Under the pieces are notes generated by a model. The model saw only the letters and a program-made list of their open reading frames with translations, searched no databases and was not told where the DNA came from. Of a stretch of 64,000 bases of DNA, positions 26,151-34,933 are shown in pieces. This stretch comes from Streptomyces sp. GESEQ-35 (GTDB taxonomy: Bacteria; Actinomycetota; Actinomycetes; Streptomycetales; Streptomycetaceae): NCBI RefSeq assembly GCF_017948485.1, contig NZ_JAFFSX010000005.1, forward strand, positions 124,001-188,000. The letters run 5' to 3'. Position 1 is the stretch's first letter. Each line of letters starts with the position of its first letter. Position numbers and translations under genes: made by a program.

Positions 26151-26978
26151 TCAGTCCTCCTGGGCTGAGGGCTCGGCGTCGTCGTACTGGCTGCGGACCA
26201 GGTCGAAGCGTTTCATGCGCTCCAGCACCGCCTCCGCCGTCGGCTCCCGCATCTCGTCCACGATCCGTCCGTCTGCGAGGAACAGCACCAGGTCGGAGTG
26301 GGCGGCGGCGCCCGGATCGTGCGAGACCATGACGACCGTCTGTCCGAGGTCGTCGACCGCGTCCCGCAGAAAGCCCAGCACTTCGAGTCCGGCCCGCGAG
26401 TCGAGGTTGCCGGTCGGCTCGTCGGCGAAGATCAGCTCGGGGCGGGAGGCGAGTGCGCGGGCACAGGCCACGCGCTGCTGCTGGCCGCCGGACAGCTGCG
26501 ACGGCCGGTGCTTCAGCCGGTCCCGCAGCCCGAGCGTGTCGATGACCTGGTCCAGCCACTTCTCGTCGGGCTTCTTGCCCGCGATGTCCATGGGCAGCGT
26601 GATGTTCTCGGCCGCGTTCAGTGTCGGGATGAGGTTGAACGACTGGAACATGAACCCGATCCGGTCCCGCCGCAGCCGGGTCAGCTCCCGCTCCTTCAGC
26701 CCCGTGATCTCGGTGTCGCCGAGCCACACCTGGCCCGCCGAGACGGTGTCGAGCCCCGCGAGGCAGTGCATCAGCGTGGACTTTCCGGAGCCGGAGGGCC
26801 CCATCACCGCCGTGAAGCGGCCGCGCGTGATGTCCACGTCCACCGAGTCGAGGGCGAGGACCGTCGTCTCGCCCGAACCGTACGCCTTGGTCAGACCGCG
26901 GGCGCGGGCCGCGATCGCGTCGGCCGAGACGTGCTCCGCAGCAGATGTGGACAACGCTGCCTCCTCGATTTCGGACAT
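26151..26978 (-). CDS. ABC transporter ATP-binding protein, MacB/LolD type
   Basis: 275 residues. Walker A GPSGSGKSTLM, Q-loop FMFQSFNLIPTL, signature LSGGQQQRVACARAL, Walker B LIFADEPTGNLD and switch His VMVSHDPGAA. The MacB/LolD hallmark EPTGNLDS is intact. First gene of the two-gene exporter operon with the FtsX-type permease five bases downstream. ATG 26978 gives a slightly long N-terminus typical of actinobacterial members. Confidence 0.95.
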   Translation of the reverse strand: MSEIEEAALSTSAAEHVSADAIAARARGLTKAYGSGETTVLALDSVDVDITRGRFTAVMGPSGSGKSTLMHCLAGLDTVSAGQVWLGDTEITGLKERELTRLRRDRIGFMFQSFNLIPTLNAAENITLPMDIAGKKPDEKWLDQVIDTLGLRDRLKHRPSQLSGGQQQRVACARALASRPELIFADEPTGNLDSRAGLEVLGFLRDAVDDLGQTVVMVSHDPGAAAHSDLVLFLADGRIVDEMREPTAEAVLERMKRFDLVRSQYDDAEPSAQED

Positions 26979-27109
26979 CGCGGCTTCCTTGCCGGGGCCG
27001 AGCCTAGTGTGATCCAGCGCACACTCGGTATCCCCCTTGGGTCCCGGTCGGTCTCCACCTATGGGATGAGCCCTTGCCGCCGCTAGCGTTTCGGCGCTAG
27101 CTTTGACGT

Positions 27110-27349
27110 ATGGCGAAGACCCAGCTGAACGTACGCGTGGACGAAGGAACCGCCCGCGCGGCTCGCGAACGTGCCCTGGCCCGCGGCATGAGCGTCAACC
27201 GCTACATCGAAGAGCTGGTCAGACAGGACACCGGGGAGGTCGGCCACACCTTCGTGGAGGCCGCCGCCGACTTCATGAAGCAGTACGAGTCCGTGTTCGC
27301 CGACGAGTTCGGCCCGGACCGTGAAGGCACACGCGAAGGTCGCCGCTGA
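27110..27349 (+). CDS. Ribbon-helix-helix (Arc/CopG-like) antitoxin-type protein
   Basis: 79 residues. The N-terminal QLNVRVDEGTARAARERALARGMSVNRYIEELVRQ forms the beta-strand and two helices of a ribbon-helix-helix DNA-binding dimer. The C-terminal acidic/aromatic tail (EAAADFMKQYESVFADEFG) could wrap a partner. The next gene encodes a Doc/Fic-like protein starting within a few bases, the usual toxin-antitoxin order. It probably binds and represses its own promoter. Confidence 0.85.
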   Translation: MAKTQLNVRVDEGTARAARERALARGMSVNRYIEELVRQDTGEVGHTFVEAAADFMKQYESVFADEFGPDREGTREGRR

Positions 27350-27353
27350 TCCG

Positions 27354-27728
27354 TTGAGCCATCTCAGAATCGACCTCGCCTGGCTGCTCATGCTCGCCGA
27401 ACAGAACACTCCCGGAGACCCCCAGGTCACCGACTGGGGCGCGCTCGTCGCCGCCGTCGCACGCCATGAGGCCGAGATATTCGACGTCCCCGTCTACGAC
27501 ACTCCGCAGGCCCGCGCCGCCTCGCTGCTGCAACTGCTGCTCCACGTGCCCGCGCTGGAGCGTTCCAACGCCCTGTTCGCCTCCGCGGTCGCGTACGCCT
27601 ACCTCGTCGCCAGCGGCCTGAAGGTCGTCACCTCGCCCGAGCAGGTCCGCGACCTGGCCCGGCTGGTGAAGAGCGGCGAGGCCACAGTGCACGACATCGC
27701 GCAGGAACTGCGGCAGTGGAGCCTATGA
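27354..27728 (+). CDS. Doc/Fic-like toxin-component protein with a degenerate Fic motif
   Basis: 124 residues from TTG 27354 (GTG 27321 in frame would overlap the antitoxin). Streptomyces relatives are annotated, as far as I recall, as Fic toxin-antitoxin toxin component, and the helical pattern (RIDLAWLLMLAEQ, ALVAAVARHEAEIFDVPVY, RAASLLQLLLHVPALERSNALFASAVAYAYL) fits a Doc-like fold. The catalytic HPFxxGN(G/K)R motif is absent. In its place is HVPALERSNALF, keeping only His64 and an Asn two positions too far. AMPylation or phosphotransfer is therefore doubtful. The last six bases overlap the convergent methyltransferase gene. Confidence 0.75.
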   Translation: MSHLRIDLAWLLMLAEQNTPGDPQVTDWGALVAAVARHEAEIFDVPVYDTPQARAASLLQLLLHVPALERSNALFASAVAYAYLVASGLKVVTSPEQVRDLARLVKSGEATVHDIAQELRQWSL

Positions 27729-28412
27729 GTCGACCGTAGGCCGCCACGCCGTGCCCAGCACGCAGTACGAGGGCGGCAGTGTCGGCCCCTTCTCCGGCAT
27801 CATCACCCGCCGGTAGGGGCCGAGTTCGAAGCCGGCGGCGCGCAGCGCGGCGATGGGGTCCCGGGCCAGATGGCAGCCTCCGTTCAGCCGCGGCCACACC
27901 GTGCGGTCCAGTGCGCGCTGGGTGAAGCACATCGCCCGGCCGCCGCCCCTGCCGTGTTCGAAGAAGCGCACGGCACCGCCTGGCCGCAGCACCCGCCGCA
28001 CCTCACCGAGAGCGCGCGGCACGTCCCGCACACTGCACAGCACCAGCGACAGCACCACCGCGTCGAAGGCCTCGCCCTTGACCGGCAGCGCCTCCGCCGC
28101 GCCCGGCACCACGTCCACGGGCACCTCGGCGCGCAGGGCGGACTCCACCGCCAACTGCCGCAGCATGCGCTCCGGTTCGATCGCCACGACCTCCGAGACC
28201 GCGCCCGGATAGTGCGCGAAGTTCAGGCCGTTGCCCGCGCCGATCTCGATCACCCGCCCGGAAAGCCCGGCCAGCAGCCGGTCGCGCACACCGCCCATGC
28301 CCATACGCGTCTCCGCGCTCACGCTGACACGGGCGTAGTACCGGGCGAACAACGGGTGGTGCACGGAATCCCGTGGCACCTTGCCGGAGCCGGTGGCGGA
28401 CCGTTGCGGCAT
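27723..28412 (-). CDS. Class I SAM-dependent methyltransferase
   Basis: 229 residues. SAM-binding motif I VIEIGAGNGLNFAHYP, motif II acidic residue VVAIEPERMLRQ, motif III DAVVLSLVLCSVRD and post-motif LRPGGAVRFFEHGRGGG. It resembles the Methyltransf_11/UbiE-like group and METTL7-type proteins (NGGCHLARDP near the C-terminus). Substrate is unknown. ATG 28412 is preceded by CAGGAGG. Its 3' end overlaps the convergent Doc-like gene. Confidence 0.88.
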   Translation of the reverse strand: MPQRSATGSGKVPRDSVHHPLFARYYARVSVSAETRMGMGGVRDRLLAGLSGRVIEIGAGNGLNFAHYPGAVSEVVAIEPERMLRQLAVESALRAEVPVDVVPGAAEALPVKGEAFDAVVLSLVLCSVRDVPRALGEVRRVLRPGGAVRFFEHGRGGGRAMCFTQRALDRTVWPRLNGGCHLARDPIAALRAAGFELGPYRRVMMPEKGPTLPPSYCVLGTAWRPTVDS

Positions 28413-28517
28413 GGCGACCTCCTGAGCGGATGGATGGCCCTACCGCGATTGTCCCCACTTACGGACCCCGCGCACCCCCGCGGTTCGCGGGTCGTGGTCA
28501 GGAGATGGGGGTCTCCG

Positions 28518-29204
28518 TCAGGAGATGAAGTCCCGCACCTGCTCGTACACGCCGTGGTCGTTGTTCGTGTCGGTGTGCGAGATGCACCCGACCCCGACGT
28601 TCGTGGCGCCGCTCAGAAGCGCCGTGCTGTCCGGGTTCAGGGCCTCGTCGCAGTTCGACCAGTAGCTGGCGTACGACACGCTGCCCGGGGTCTCGTCGCC
28701 GGAGTTGAGCGAGGTCAGGAAGGAGCTGCCGGTGTTCATCTCGGCACACGAGGTGTACAGCCAGGCGCACCAGCCCGCGGTGCTCGTGCCGTGGTTCGTG
28801 CCGGCGACCGAGACGAAGTCGTCGACGTACGCCGTTCCGCCGAGGTTCTTGAGGTAGTAGCGGGAGCTGAGCACGCCCATGGAGTGGGTGACGATGTCGA
28901 CCTTGGTGGCGCCGGTTCTCGCGAGGACGTTCCGGATCTCGGTGGCCAGCTGCTGCGCGGTGGTGGCGTTCGACTGGGACCAGCTGTACGACCAGGCGTC
29001 CAGCTCGGCGGAGGTGTAGCCGTCGGCCTCGAAGTAGCCGGCCCAGTCGTCCCAGCTGCTCGACGAACTGCTGAGGCCGTGCACGAAGACGACGGGGTCG
29101 TGGGTCGCGGCGTGAGCGGGGGTCGCGGACAGGGAGAGTGACAGAAGGAGCGATGAAGTCACGGCCGAAACGGCCGTGGCGATGCGACGCTTGTGGCGCT
29201 GCAT
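28518..29204 (-). CDS. Secreted triacylglycerol lipase (LipA/EstA family)
   Basis: 228 residues with a Sec signal peptide (basic MQRHKRR, hydrophobic core [20 protein letters not shown] cleavage near residue 32). Oxyanion strand [12 protein letters not shown], nucleophile elbow [10 protein letters not shown] (Ser108), acid likely in ALNPDS and catalytic His in [10 protein letters not shown]. Four Cys suggest disulfides. It belongs to family I.7-like small Streptomyces lipases. The divergent LuxR gene 115 bases away may be its activator, as in the lipA-lipR arrangement known from S. exfoliatus. Confidence 0.92.
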   Translation of the reverse strand: MQRHKRRIATAVSAVTSSLLLSLSLSATPAHAATHDPVVFVHGLSSSSSSWDDWAGYFEADGYTSAELDAWSYSWSQSNATTAQQLATEIRNVLARTGATKVDIVTHSMGVLSSRYYLKNLGGTAYVDDFVSVAGTNHGTSTAGWCAWLYTSCAEMNTGSSFLTSLNSGDETPGSVSYASYWSNCDEALNPDSTALLSGATNVGVGCISHTDTNNDHGVYEQVRDFIS

Positions 29205-29318
29205 GATGCCTCCTGAAACGTGTGGGGTTGTCAGGAGTGTCGGCCGGGTCTACGCGCGCCGCATCGGCGAAATCGCCGGTCTTTACGGTTGAACTAACCC
29301 GCCAGTAACGTCAATTGC

Positions 29319-31535
29319 GTGGTGACTCCGGTGAACCCCCCACCTCTTGACCGCACTTCGCCACATCAGCACCCGGACACGTGGCGACAACTGGCCCCCA
29401 CGCTCCCCGAAGGCGTCCGTGTGCGCCTGCTGCATTCCGTCTACGGCGATCCGCGCGCGGCCGCCGAGGCGGTACCGCGGCTCACCGCACGGCAGTCCGC
29501 CGGCCTCGACCCACTGCCGACCGAACCCGCCGAACTGGCCCCCGCGTTGCTGCGCGCGCACCGCGCGCAGATCCTGGCGCTGCCGGACGACACCCGGCTG
29601 CTGCTGCTCCTCGCCGCGGCCGACCAGCACCCGGTCCCCACGCATGCCTTCGTGCGCGCCGTCACCGCCGCCGGTCTCCGAACGCGGCCCCTGGAAGCGG
29701 CCGAGGTGGCCGGGATCGCCCACGCCACGGCGAGCGGCGTGGTGTTCCGGGACGTGTGGACGAGGATCGCCGCATACGAGACCGGGTCCCCGGCGGACCG
29801 GCGCGACGTCCACCGCCTCCTGGCGCGTGTGCTGCGCGGCGACGGCGAGACGGCCGGGCGCTCGTGGCACCGGGCGGCGGGCGCGCTGGGCCCGAGCGCC
29901 CGCCTCACCGCGGAGCTGACCGCGGCCGCGACGAGCGCTCACCGCACAGGCAGGCTCACCCTCGCCCGCGCCCTCGCCGAACGCGCCGCCGCACTCTCCC
30001 CCGACCCGCGCCGGCAGTCCCGGCTTCATGCCCACGCGGCGGCCTGCGCCTGGGAGTCGGGCGACACCGACCGCGCCCGCCGCCTGGCCGGGGCCCTCAC
30101 CGACGACGCCCTGACCGGCGTCCTCGCCCTCCGCACCGGCAACGCGTCGGAGGCGTTCGACGCCCTGCTGACGGCGGCGGTACGGCAGACGGCGGGGGAG
30201 CGGGTCTCCGCACCCTTGAGCACTCCCGACTCCCTCGCCCACCTCCTCGCCCGCGCCACCGAAGCCGCCATCTACACCGGTGACCTGCGTCGGTGCCGGG
30301 AAGCGGTGCGGATGGCCGGGCGGTTGGGGTGCGCGGCGCCCGGGACGCTCGGGGGGCTGGCGGCAGCGGTGGAGGGGCGGTACGAGGACGCCCGGGATCT
30401 GCTGCGGGCGGCGGCCGGGCGGTGTGGTCCGGGCGGGGATCCGACCCTGCTCATCCACGCCGGGATCGCCGCCCTGCTGCTCGGTGACCACACCCTCGCC
30501 GTGACCGCCACCGTCCGCGCCGCCGCCTCCGCCCGGGCGCGGGGCGCGACCGTCACCGTGGCGCAGGCCATGGAGTTCCAGGTGTACGCGGACTTCTGGA
30601 CCGGGCGCCCGCGGGCCGGCGAGGCAGCCGCGGCGGACGCCCTGTGGCAGGCGTACGCCACCGGCCAGGACAACGGAGCCTGCCATCTCCAGGCCGCCCT
30701 CGCCATGTTCGCGGCGATCACGGGTGACGCCGACGTCTGCCGTGAGCGCGCCGCGACCGTCCGGTCGTACGCCCTGGCCCGTGGCCTCGGCCTGCCCGCC
30801 GCCCTCGCCCAGTGGGCGCTTGCCTTCCTCGACCTCGGTCACGGCCGTTTCGCCGCCGCGGCGGCACGTCTGCGCGCCCTCGCCGGGTTCGGACCCGGCC
30901 ACGGCCACCGGGCCATCCGGCACCTGGCCGCCCCGCACTACGTCGAGGCCGCCGTCCGTACCGGCGACACCCGGGTCGCCCGGGCGGCCCACGCCGACTA
31001 CCACCGCTGGGCGAGCGTGGTACGCAGCCCCGACGACCTCGCCCTCAGCGCCCGCTGCCGGGCCCTGCTCGCGCCCGGCGCCGAAGCCGTGGAGCACTAC
31101 CGCGCCGCCCTCGACCTGCACGCACACGGCACCCGGGACCTCGAACGAGCCCGCACGGAGCTGCTGTTCGGCAGCGCCCTGCGTCGGCTGCGCCACCGTA
31201 CGGAGGCACGGGACCGGCTGCACAGCGCCCTTGAGGCGTTCGAGCACTTCGGGGCTCCGCACTGCGCGGCCCAGGCCCGCGCCGAACTCCGCGCACTCGG
31301 CACCCCCGCCCCACCCGCACGCGGTGCTCCCGACGACCCGACGGGCCGTCTCACCGCCCAGCAGTTGGTGGTCGCCCGAATGGCCGCCGAGGGAGCCACC
31401 AACCGCGAGATAGCCGTCCGCCTAGCCCTCAGCCCACGCACGATCGACCACCACCTGCGAGGCGTCTTCACCCGCCTGGGCATCCGCTCCCGCATCGAAC
31501 TGGTACGGCTGCTCGGCGATGGCGGCCCCACCTGA
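29319..31535 (+). CDS. Large LuxR-family regulator lacking an N-terminal ATPase domain
   Basis: 738 residues. The C-terminal LuxR HTH is LTAQQLVVARMAAEGATNREIAVRLALSPRTIDHHLRGVFTRLG. The centre is a long TPR-like array of Ala/Arg-rich helices. The typical LAL N-terminal Walker A/B ATPase is missing: the protein begins with a short residue of that region (VRVRLLHSVYGDPRAAAEAVPRLT) without a P-loop. It therefore looks like a truncated or derived LAL regulator. GTG 29319 or 29322 is the start; no clear ribosome site. It is divergent from the lipase gene and upstream of the PQQ dehydrogenase, both possible targets. Confidence 0.85.
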   Translation: MVTPVNPPPLDRTSPHQHPDTWRQLAPTLPEGVRVRLLHSVYGDPRAAAEAVPRLTARQSAGLDPLPTEPAELAPALLRAHRAQILALPDDTRLLLLLAAADQHPVPTHAFVRAVTAAGLRTRPLEAAEVAGIAHATASGVVFRDVWTRIAAYETGSPADRRDVHRLLARVLRGDGETAGRSWHRAAGALGPSARLTAELTAAATSAHRTGRLTLARALAERAAALSPDPRRQSRLHAHAAACAWESGDTDRARRLAGALTDDALTGVLALRTGNASEAFDALLTAAVRQTAGERVSAPLSTPDSLAHLLARATEAAIYTGDLRRCREAVRMAGRLGCAAPGTLGGLAAAVEGRYEDARDLLRAAAGRCGPGGDPTLLIHAGIAALLLGDHTLAVTATVRAAASARARGATVTVAQAMEFQVYADFWTGRPRAGEAAAADALWQAYATGQDNGACHLQAALAMFAAITGDADVCRERAATVRSYALARGLGLPAALAQWALAFLDLGHGRFAAAAARLRALAGFGPGHGHRAIRHLAAPHYVEAAVRTGDTRVARAAHADYHRWASVVRSPDDLALSARCRALLAPGAEAVEHYRAALDLHAHGTRDLERARTELLFGSALRRLRHRTEARDRLHSALEAFEHFGAPHCAAQARAELRALGTPAPPARGAPDDPTGRLTAQQLVVARMAAEGATNREIAVRLALSPRTIDHHLRGVFTRLGIRSRIELVRLLGDGGPT

Positions 31536-31683
31536 CCCGGCTCACCCATGTGGCCGGTCATTTGATCATCGTCCGAATGTCATTGCGGTGCGTGGCGACC
31601 CTTGGGCCATACGCTGCTCTCCGTATGTGCGTGAATACGCTGCGCCACAACGGCTCGCTAGAGGAACGACGAAGGGTGTAGCC

Positions 31684-32817
31684 ATGACAGATCCAGGCCG
31701 CCGGGCACGGCACCCGGCCCGGTTCGCTCTGTTCTCGCTCGCCGCTTCGGCCGCGCTGCTGGCGGCCGGCCTGCCGCAGCCGGCGCCTGCGGCCGCGGTA
31801 CCGTCCACGCCCTCCGCGGCCATGGACGACGTCGATGCCAGTGCCCCGGCCGACGTCACCACGTTCTCCACGGGATGGCAGACGCCCTGGGAGATCAAGT
31901 TCATGCCGGACGGACGCTCGGCGCTGGTGACCGAGCGGCTCACCTACCAGGTCTACCGCCTCGGCCGCGACGGCAAGAAGACGCGCGTCGGCGAAGTACC
32001 GAAGACAGTTCCCGAGCCTTATGACGACGGCCCCGGCGGCCTGCTGGGTGTCACTCCTTCGCCGACCTGGAACGGCAAGAAGGACAAGCAGGTGTTCTTC
32101 GTGCACACCACGAAGACCAAGACCGAGGTCGTCCGGATGGACTACGACGGCAAGTCGCTCCGCAACTACAAGGTGCTGCTCGGCGGAATCAAACGGATCG
32201 GGAATCACAACGGCGGTCAGATCGCCTTCGGACCCGACGGATACCTCTACGTCTCGACCGGTGACGCCTACACACCGAAGCTCGCGCAGGACAAGAAGTC
32301 GCTCAACGGCAAGATTCTCCGGCTCACCAAGACCGGCGCCGCGGCCCCCGGCAACCCGTTCGGCAGCCGCGTCTACAGCTATGGCCATCGCAATCCGGAG
32401 GGCCTGGCCTGGGACCGCAACGGTCGCCTGTGGGCGGTCGAAGTCGGCGACAGCACATGGGACGAACTCAACCTGATCAAGCCGGGCGCCAACTACGGCT
32501 GGCCCACCTGTGAGGGCGCCTGTGATGTCAAGGGCATGGTCACCCCGAGGGCCGTCTTCGCCCCGGAGTGGGGCGTGCCCTCCCAACTCGTCGTCGTACG
32601 CAACGTCCTGTACGTGTCGTCGCTGCGCGGCCAGCGGCTGTGGCGCATTGCTATCGACGGCGACAGCGACTTCGTCGGCAAGCCGAGCGATTTCTACTCC
32701 CAGCAGTTCGGCCGCTTGCGTGCCATCGCCAAGGTGCCCGGCAAGGACGAACTGTGGCTCGGCACCACTGATGCCGGATACGGCAAGGACAAGATCCTCC
32801 GCGTGTCCATCAAGTGA
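31684..32817 (+). CDS. Secreted PQQ-dependent aldose/sorbosone-type sugar dehydrogenase
   Basis: 377 residues. Export signal: basic Arg-rich start then FALFSLAASAALLAAG and an APAAA cleavage region near residue 38. The mature part is a six-bladed propeller of the glucose/sorbosone dehydrogenase family: GWQTPWEIKFMPDG, GGLLGVTPSP, GNHNGGQIAFGPDGYLYVSTGD, SYGHRNPEGLAWD, WDELNLIKPGANYGWP. Such enzymes oxidise sugars with pyrroloquinoline quinone. The pqqABCDE operon starts 37 bases later, so cofactor and apoenzyme are encoded together. An imperfect CATACG/CGTATG repeat (31608-31627) lies upstream. ATG 31684 follows GAAGGG. Confidence 0.92.
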   Translation: MTDPGRRARHPARFALFSLAASAALLAAGLPQPAPAAAVPSTPSAAMDDVDASAPADVTTFSTGWQTPWEIKFMPDGRSALVTERLTYQVYRLGRDGKKTRVGEVPKTVPEPYDDGPGGLLGVTPSPTWNGKKDKQVFFVHTTKTKTEVVRMDYDGKSLRNYKVLLGGIKRIGNHNGGQIAFGPDGYLYVSTGDAYTPKLAQDKKSLNGKILRLTKTGAAAPGNPFGSRVYSYGHRNPEGLAWDRNGRLWAVEVGDSTWDELNLIKPGANYGWPTCEGACDVKGMVTPRAVFAPEWGVPSQLVVVRNVLYVSSLRGQRLWRIAIDGDSDFVGKPSDFYSQQFGRLRAIAKVPGKDELWLGTTDAGYGKDKILRVSIK

Positions 32818-32854
32818 CCCCACCCGGAAATCAGTCAGAGAGGACGTACCACCC

Positions 32855-32995
32855 ATGAACGAAGCCACGGAACAGCTCAAGCCGGTCGAGCCGGTCTCCC
32901 CGCAGGAGTCGGACGGCGCCACCTGGCAGGCACCCGCCTACCAGGTCGTCGACACCGCACTCGAAGTCACCGCCTACTCCCTCAGTTCCCGCTGA
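32855..32995 (+). CDS. pqqA: PqqA precursor peptide of PQQ biosynthesis
   Basis: 46 residues. The C-terminal half contains ALEVTAYSLSSR with the invariant Glu37-x3-Tyr41 pair that PqqE cross-links to build PQQ; in other species the motif reads EVTSY or EVTLY. It is preceded by a long 30-residue leader (PVEPVSPQESDGATWQAPAYQVVDTA), longer than the ~23-29 residue proteobacterial PqqA. Position immediately before pqqB, with eight bases between, confirms the call. Ribosome site GAGAGGA is 11-12 bases upstream. Confidence 0.92.
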   Translation: MNEATEQLKPVEPVSPQESDGATWQAPAYQVVDTALEVTAYSLSSR

Positions 32996-33003
32996 CCGAC
33001 ACC

Positions 33004-33903
33004 ATGCTGCTGCTGGTACTCGGCACCGCCGCGGGCGGCGGCATCCCACAGTGGAACTGCGCGTGCCCCGGGTGTTCCGGGGCGCGCGCGGATCCGCGTC
33101 GACGCCGCCGCCACGCCTCCCTCGCCGTACGCACCGACGACGGCCGCTGGTACATCGTCAACGCGACCCCCGACATCGGCGACCAGATCGAAGGCCGGCC
33201 CGAACTCCACCCTGGGCCCGGCGCCCGCCAGACACCCGTCGCCGGACTGGTCCTCACCGACGCCGAACTCGACCACACCCTGGGCATCGCCCGCCTGCGC
33301 GAGGCCGACAGCGTCGAGGTGATCGCCGCGGCCCCGGTCCGAGAGGCGCTCCTGGACCGCCTCCACCTCGGCGACGTACTGGCGCCGTACACCGCAATGA
33401 CCTGGCGGGAGCTGCCGCGGCACGGCGCCGAACCGCTGGCCCCCGGCAGATCGGGCCTTCAGATCAGCGGCATCCCGGTGTCGGGCAAGCGTCCGCGGTA
33501 CGCCGCCGACGCCCCGGACGACGACGCATGGGTCGTCGCCCTGCGCCTGTACGACCCCGCCTCCGGCGCGACCGCGCTCTACGCCCCGGCCCTGGCCGCC
33601 TGGCCGGACCGCCTCCAGCAGGCAGCCGCCGAGGCCGACTGCGTGATCGTGGACGGCACCTTCTGGGACGACGAGGAGCCCCGCCGCACGGGCATCTCCG
33701 AACGCACCGCCACCGGCATGGGCCATCTGCCCGTCGAGGGACCGGACGGAACCGCCGAACGCCTCGCAGGTCTCTCCGCCCGGTGCCTCTACACGCACCT
33801 CAACAACACCAACCCCCTCGTCGACCCGGCCGCGCCCCAGCACAAGCAGCTCGCACGGCTGGGCATCGAGGTGGCGTACGACGGGATGGTGATCGAGCCG
33901 TGA
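33004..33903 (+). CDS. pqqB: PQQ biosynthesis protein PqqB
   Basis: 299 residues, metallo-beta-lactamase fold. The N-terminus GTAAGGGIPQWNCACPGC has the structural Cys motif (Cys19, Cys21, Cys24) typical of PqqB. The usual metal-binding HxHxDH is replaced by TDAELDHTLGI, as in characterised PqqB proteins. C-terminal CLYTHLNNTNPL also matches. It is thought to hydroxylate the AHQQ precursor or process tyrosine in PQQ assembly. It is translationally coupled to pqqC by GTGA overlap. Confidence 0.95.
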   Translation: MLLLVLGTAAGGGIPQWNCACPGCSGARADPRRRRRHASLAVRTDDGRWYIVNATPDIGDQIEGRPELHPGPGARQTPVAGLVLTDAELDHTLGIARLREADSVEVIAAAPVREALLDRLHLGDVLAPYTAMTWRELPRHGAEPLAPGRSGLQISGIPVSGKRPRYAADAPDDDAWVVALRLYDPASGATALYAPALAAWPDRLQQAAAEADCVIVDGTFWDDEEPRRTGISERTATGMGHLPVEGPDGTAERLAGLSARCLYTHLNNTNPLVDPAAPQHKQLARLGIEVAYDGMVIEP

Positions 33904-33956
33904 ACACCGCAGCGGTGAACACAGCAGCAGTGAACACAGCAGCCGTGAAGACGGCA
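33900..33956 (+). repeat. Tandem 15-base repeat at the 5' end of pqqC
   Basis: Four consecutive units of pattern GTGAACACNGCAGCN (the last GTGAAGACG) start at 33900, 33915, 33930 and 33945. Each supplies a GTG codon in the pqqC frame. Slippage here would add or remove VNTAA units without changing frame. Confidence 0.85.
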
Positions 33957-34667
33957 CCCGCCCCGCTCGCGGAGCCCTGGAGCCCCGCGGAGTTCGAGGC
34001 TCGACTGCGCGCTGTGGGGGAGGAGCGCTACCACGACACCCATCCCTTCAACCTCCGTATGCACAGCGGCGATCTCAGCAGGGACGCGCTCCGCGGCTGG
34101 ATCGTCAACCGCTTCCACTACCAGCGCCACATCCCCGTCAAGGACGCCCTGATCACCGCCAAGCTGGACACCCCCGCGCTGCGCCGGACGTGGCTGCGCC
34201 GCATCCAGGACCACGACGGGCAGCAGGACGGCGAGGGCGGCATCGAGCGGTGGCTGCGGCTCGGTGAAGCGGCCGGACTGGACCGTGAGACGCTGCTCGG
34301 CGCCGGCAGTGTGCTGCCGGGCGTACGGCTGGCGGTCGACGGATACGTCAACTTCTGCCGACTGCGTCCGGCCCTCGAAGCCGTCGCCGCGTCGCTGACC
34401 GAACTCTCGGCCCCGGACCTGATGCGCACCCGCATCGAGGCATTCGAACGCCACTACCCGTGGATCGAACCCGATGGCCTCGCCTACTTCCGTACCCGTG
34501 TCTCGCAGGGCCGGCGCGACAGCGGCGAGGCACTCGACCTCGTGCTCGGCTGGGCCCGTACCCGGGACGACCAGGAGCGGGCAGTGGCTGCGCTGCGCTT
34601 CAAGTGCGACGTCCTGTGGTCACTGCTCGACGCCGTGGACCAGGCAGGCCGACGGGGGCAGGTGTGA
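33900..34667 (+). CDS. pqqC: Pyrroloquinoline-quinone synthase PqqC
   Basis: 255 residues from GTG 33900. Cofactor-less oxidase that performs the final ring closure and oxidation of AHQQ to PQQ. Family blocks: YHDTHPFNLRMHSGDLSRDALRGWIVNRFHYQRHIPVKDALI, RRIQDHDGQQDGEGGIERWLRLGEAAGL and YVNFCRLRPALEAVAASLTELSAP. The N-terminal ~20 residues are four near-identical VNTAA units, each beginning with GTG, so the true start could be any of 33900, 33915, 33930 or 33945. The pqqD start overlaps its stop. Confidence 0.95.
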   Translation: MNTAAVNTAAVNTAAVKTAPAPLAEPWSPAEFEARLRAVGEERYHDTHPFNLRMHSGDLSRDALRGWIVNRFHYQRHIPVKDALITAKLDTPALRRTWLRRIQDHDGQQDGEGGIERWLRLGEAAGLDRETLLGAGSVLPGVRLAVDGYVNFCRLRPALEAVAASLTELSAPDLMRTRIEAFERHYPWIEPDGLAYFRTRVSQGRRDSGEALDLVLGWARTRDDQERAVAALRFKCDVLWSLLDAVDQAGRRGQV

Positions 34668-34933
34668 CGGCGCCGGTGACCGACTGGCGGCCCGTGCTGG
34701 CGCCCGCCATCGTCCTGCGCCACGACCGCGCACGCGATGCGGACCTGCTGCTACTTCCCGAACGCGTCGTCGTGCTGAGGGGCGGGGCCGGAACGGTCGT
34801 CGGCCTGTGCGACGGCATCCGCAGCGTGCGCGACATCGTCGACGAACTGGCCCAACGCTTCCCCGGCGCCCCCGTGGCCATCGACGTCCCCGCCTTTCTC
34901 GAACGGCTGCGTAATGAGGGCTGGCTGCGATGA
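34664..34933 (+). CDS. pqqD: PQQ biosynthesis peptide chaperone PqqD
   Basis: 89 residues, a RiPP-recognition-element winged helix that delivers PqqA to PqqE. Blocks: RPVLAPAIVLRHDRARDADLLLLPERVVVLRGGAGTVVGLCDG and VRDIVDELAQRFPGAPVAIDVPAFLERLRNEGWLR. Start GTG 34664 overlaps the pqqC stop (GTGTGA); the stop overlaps the pqqE ATG (ATGA). It is a separate gene, not fused to pqqC as in some species. Confidence 0.95.
   Translation: MTAPVTDWRPVLAPAIVLRHDRARDADLLLLPERVVVLRGGAGTVVGLCDGIRSVRDIVDELAQRFPGAPVAIDVPAFLERLRNEGWLR

Noticed and set aside
23530..27012. 1160-codon plus-strand open frame
   Set aside because: It is the antisense of the FtsX permease and its ATPase; His/Arg/Gly/Val-rich translation without any domain, typical of the complementary strand of GC-rich genes.
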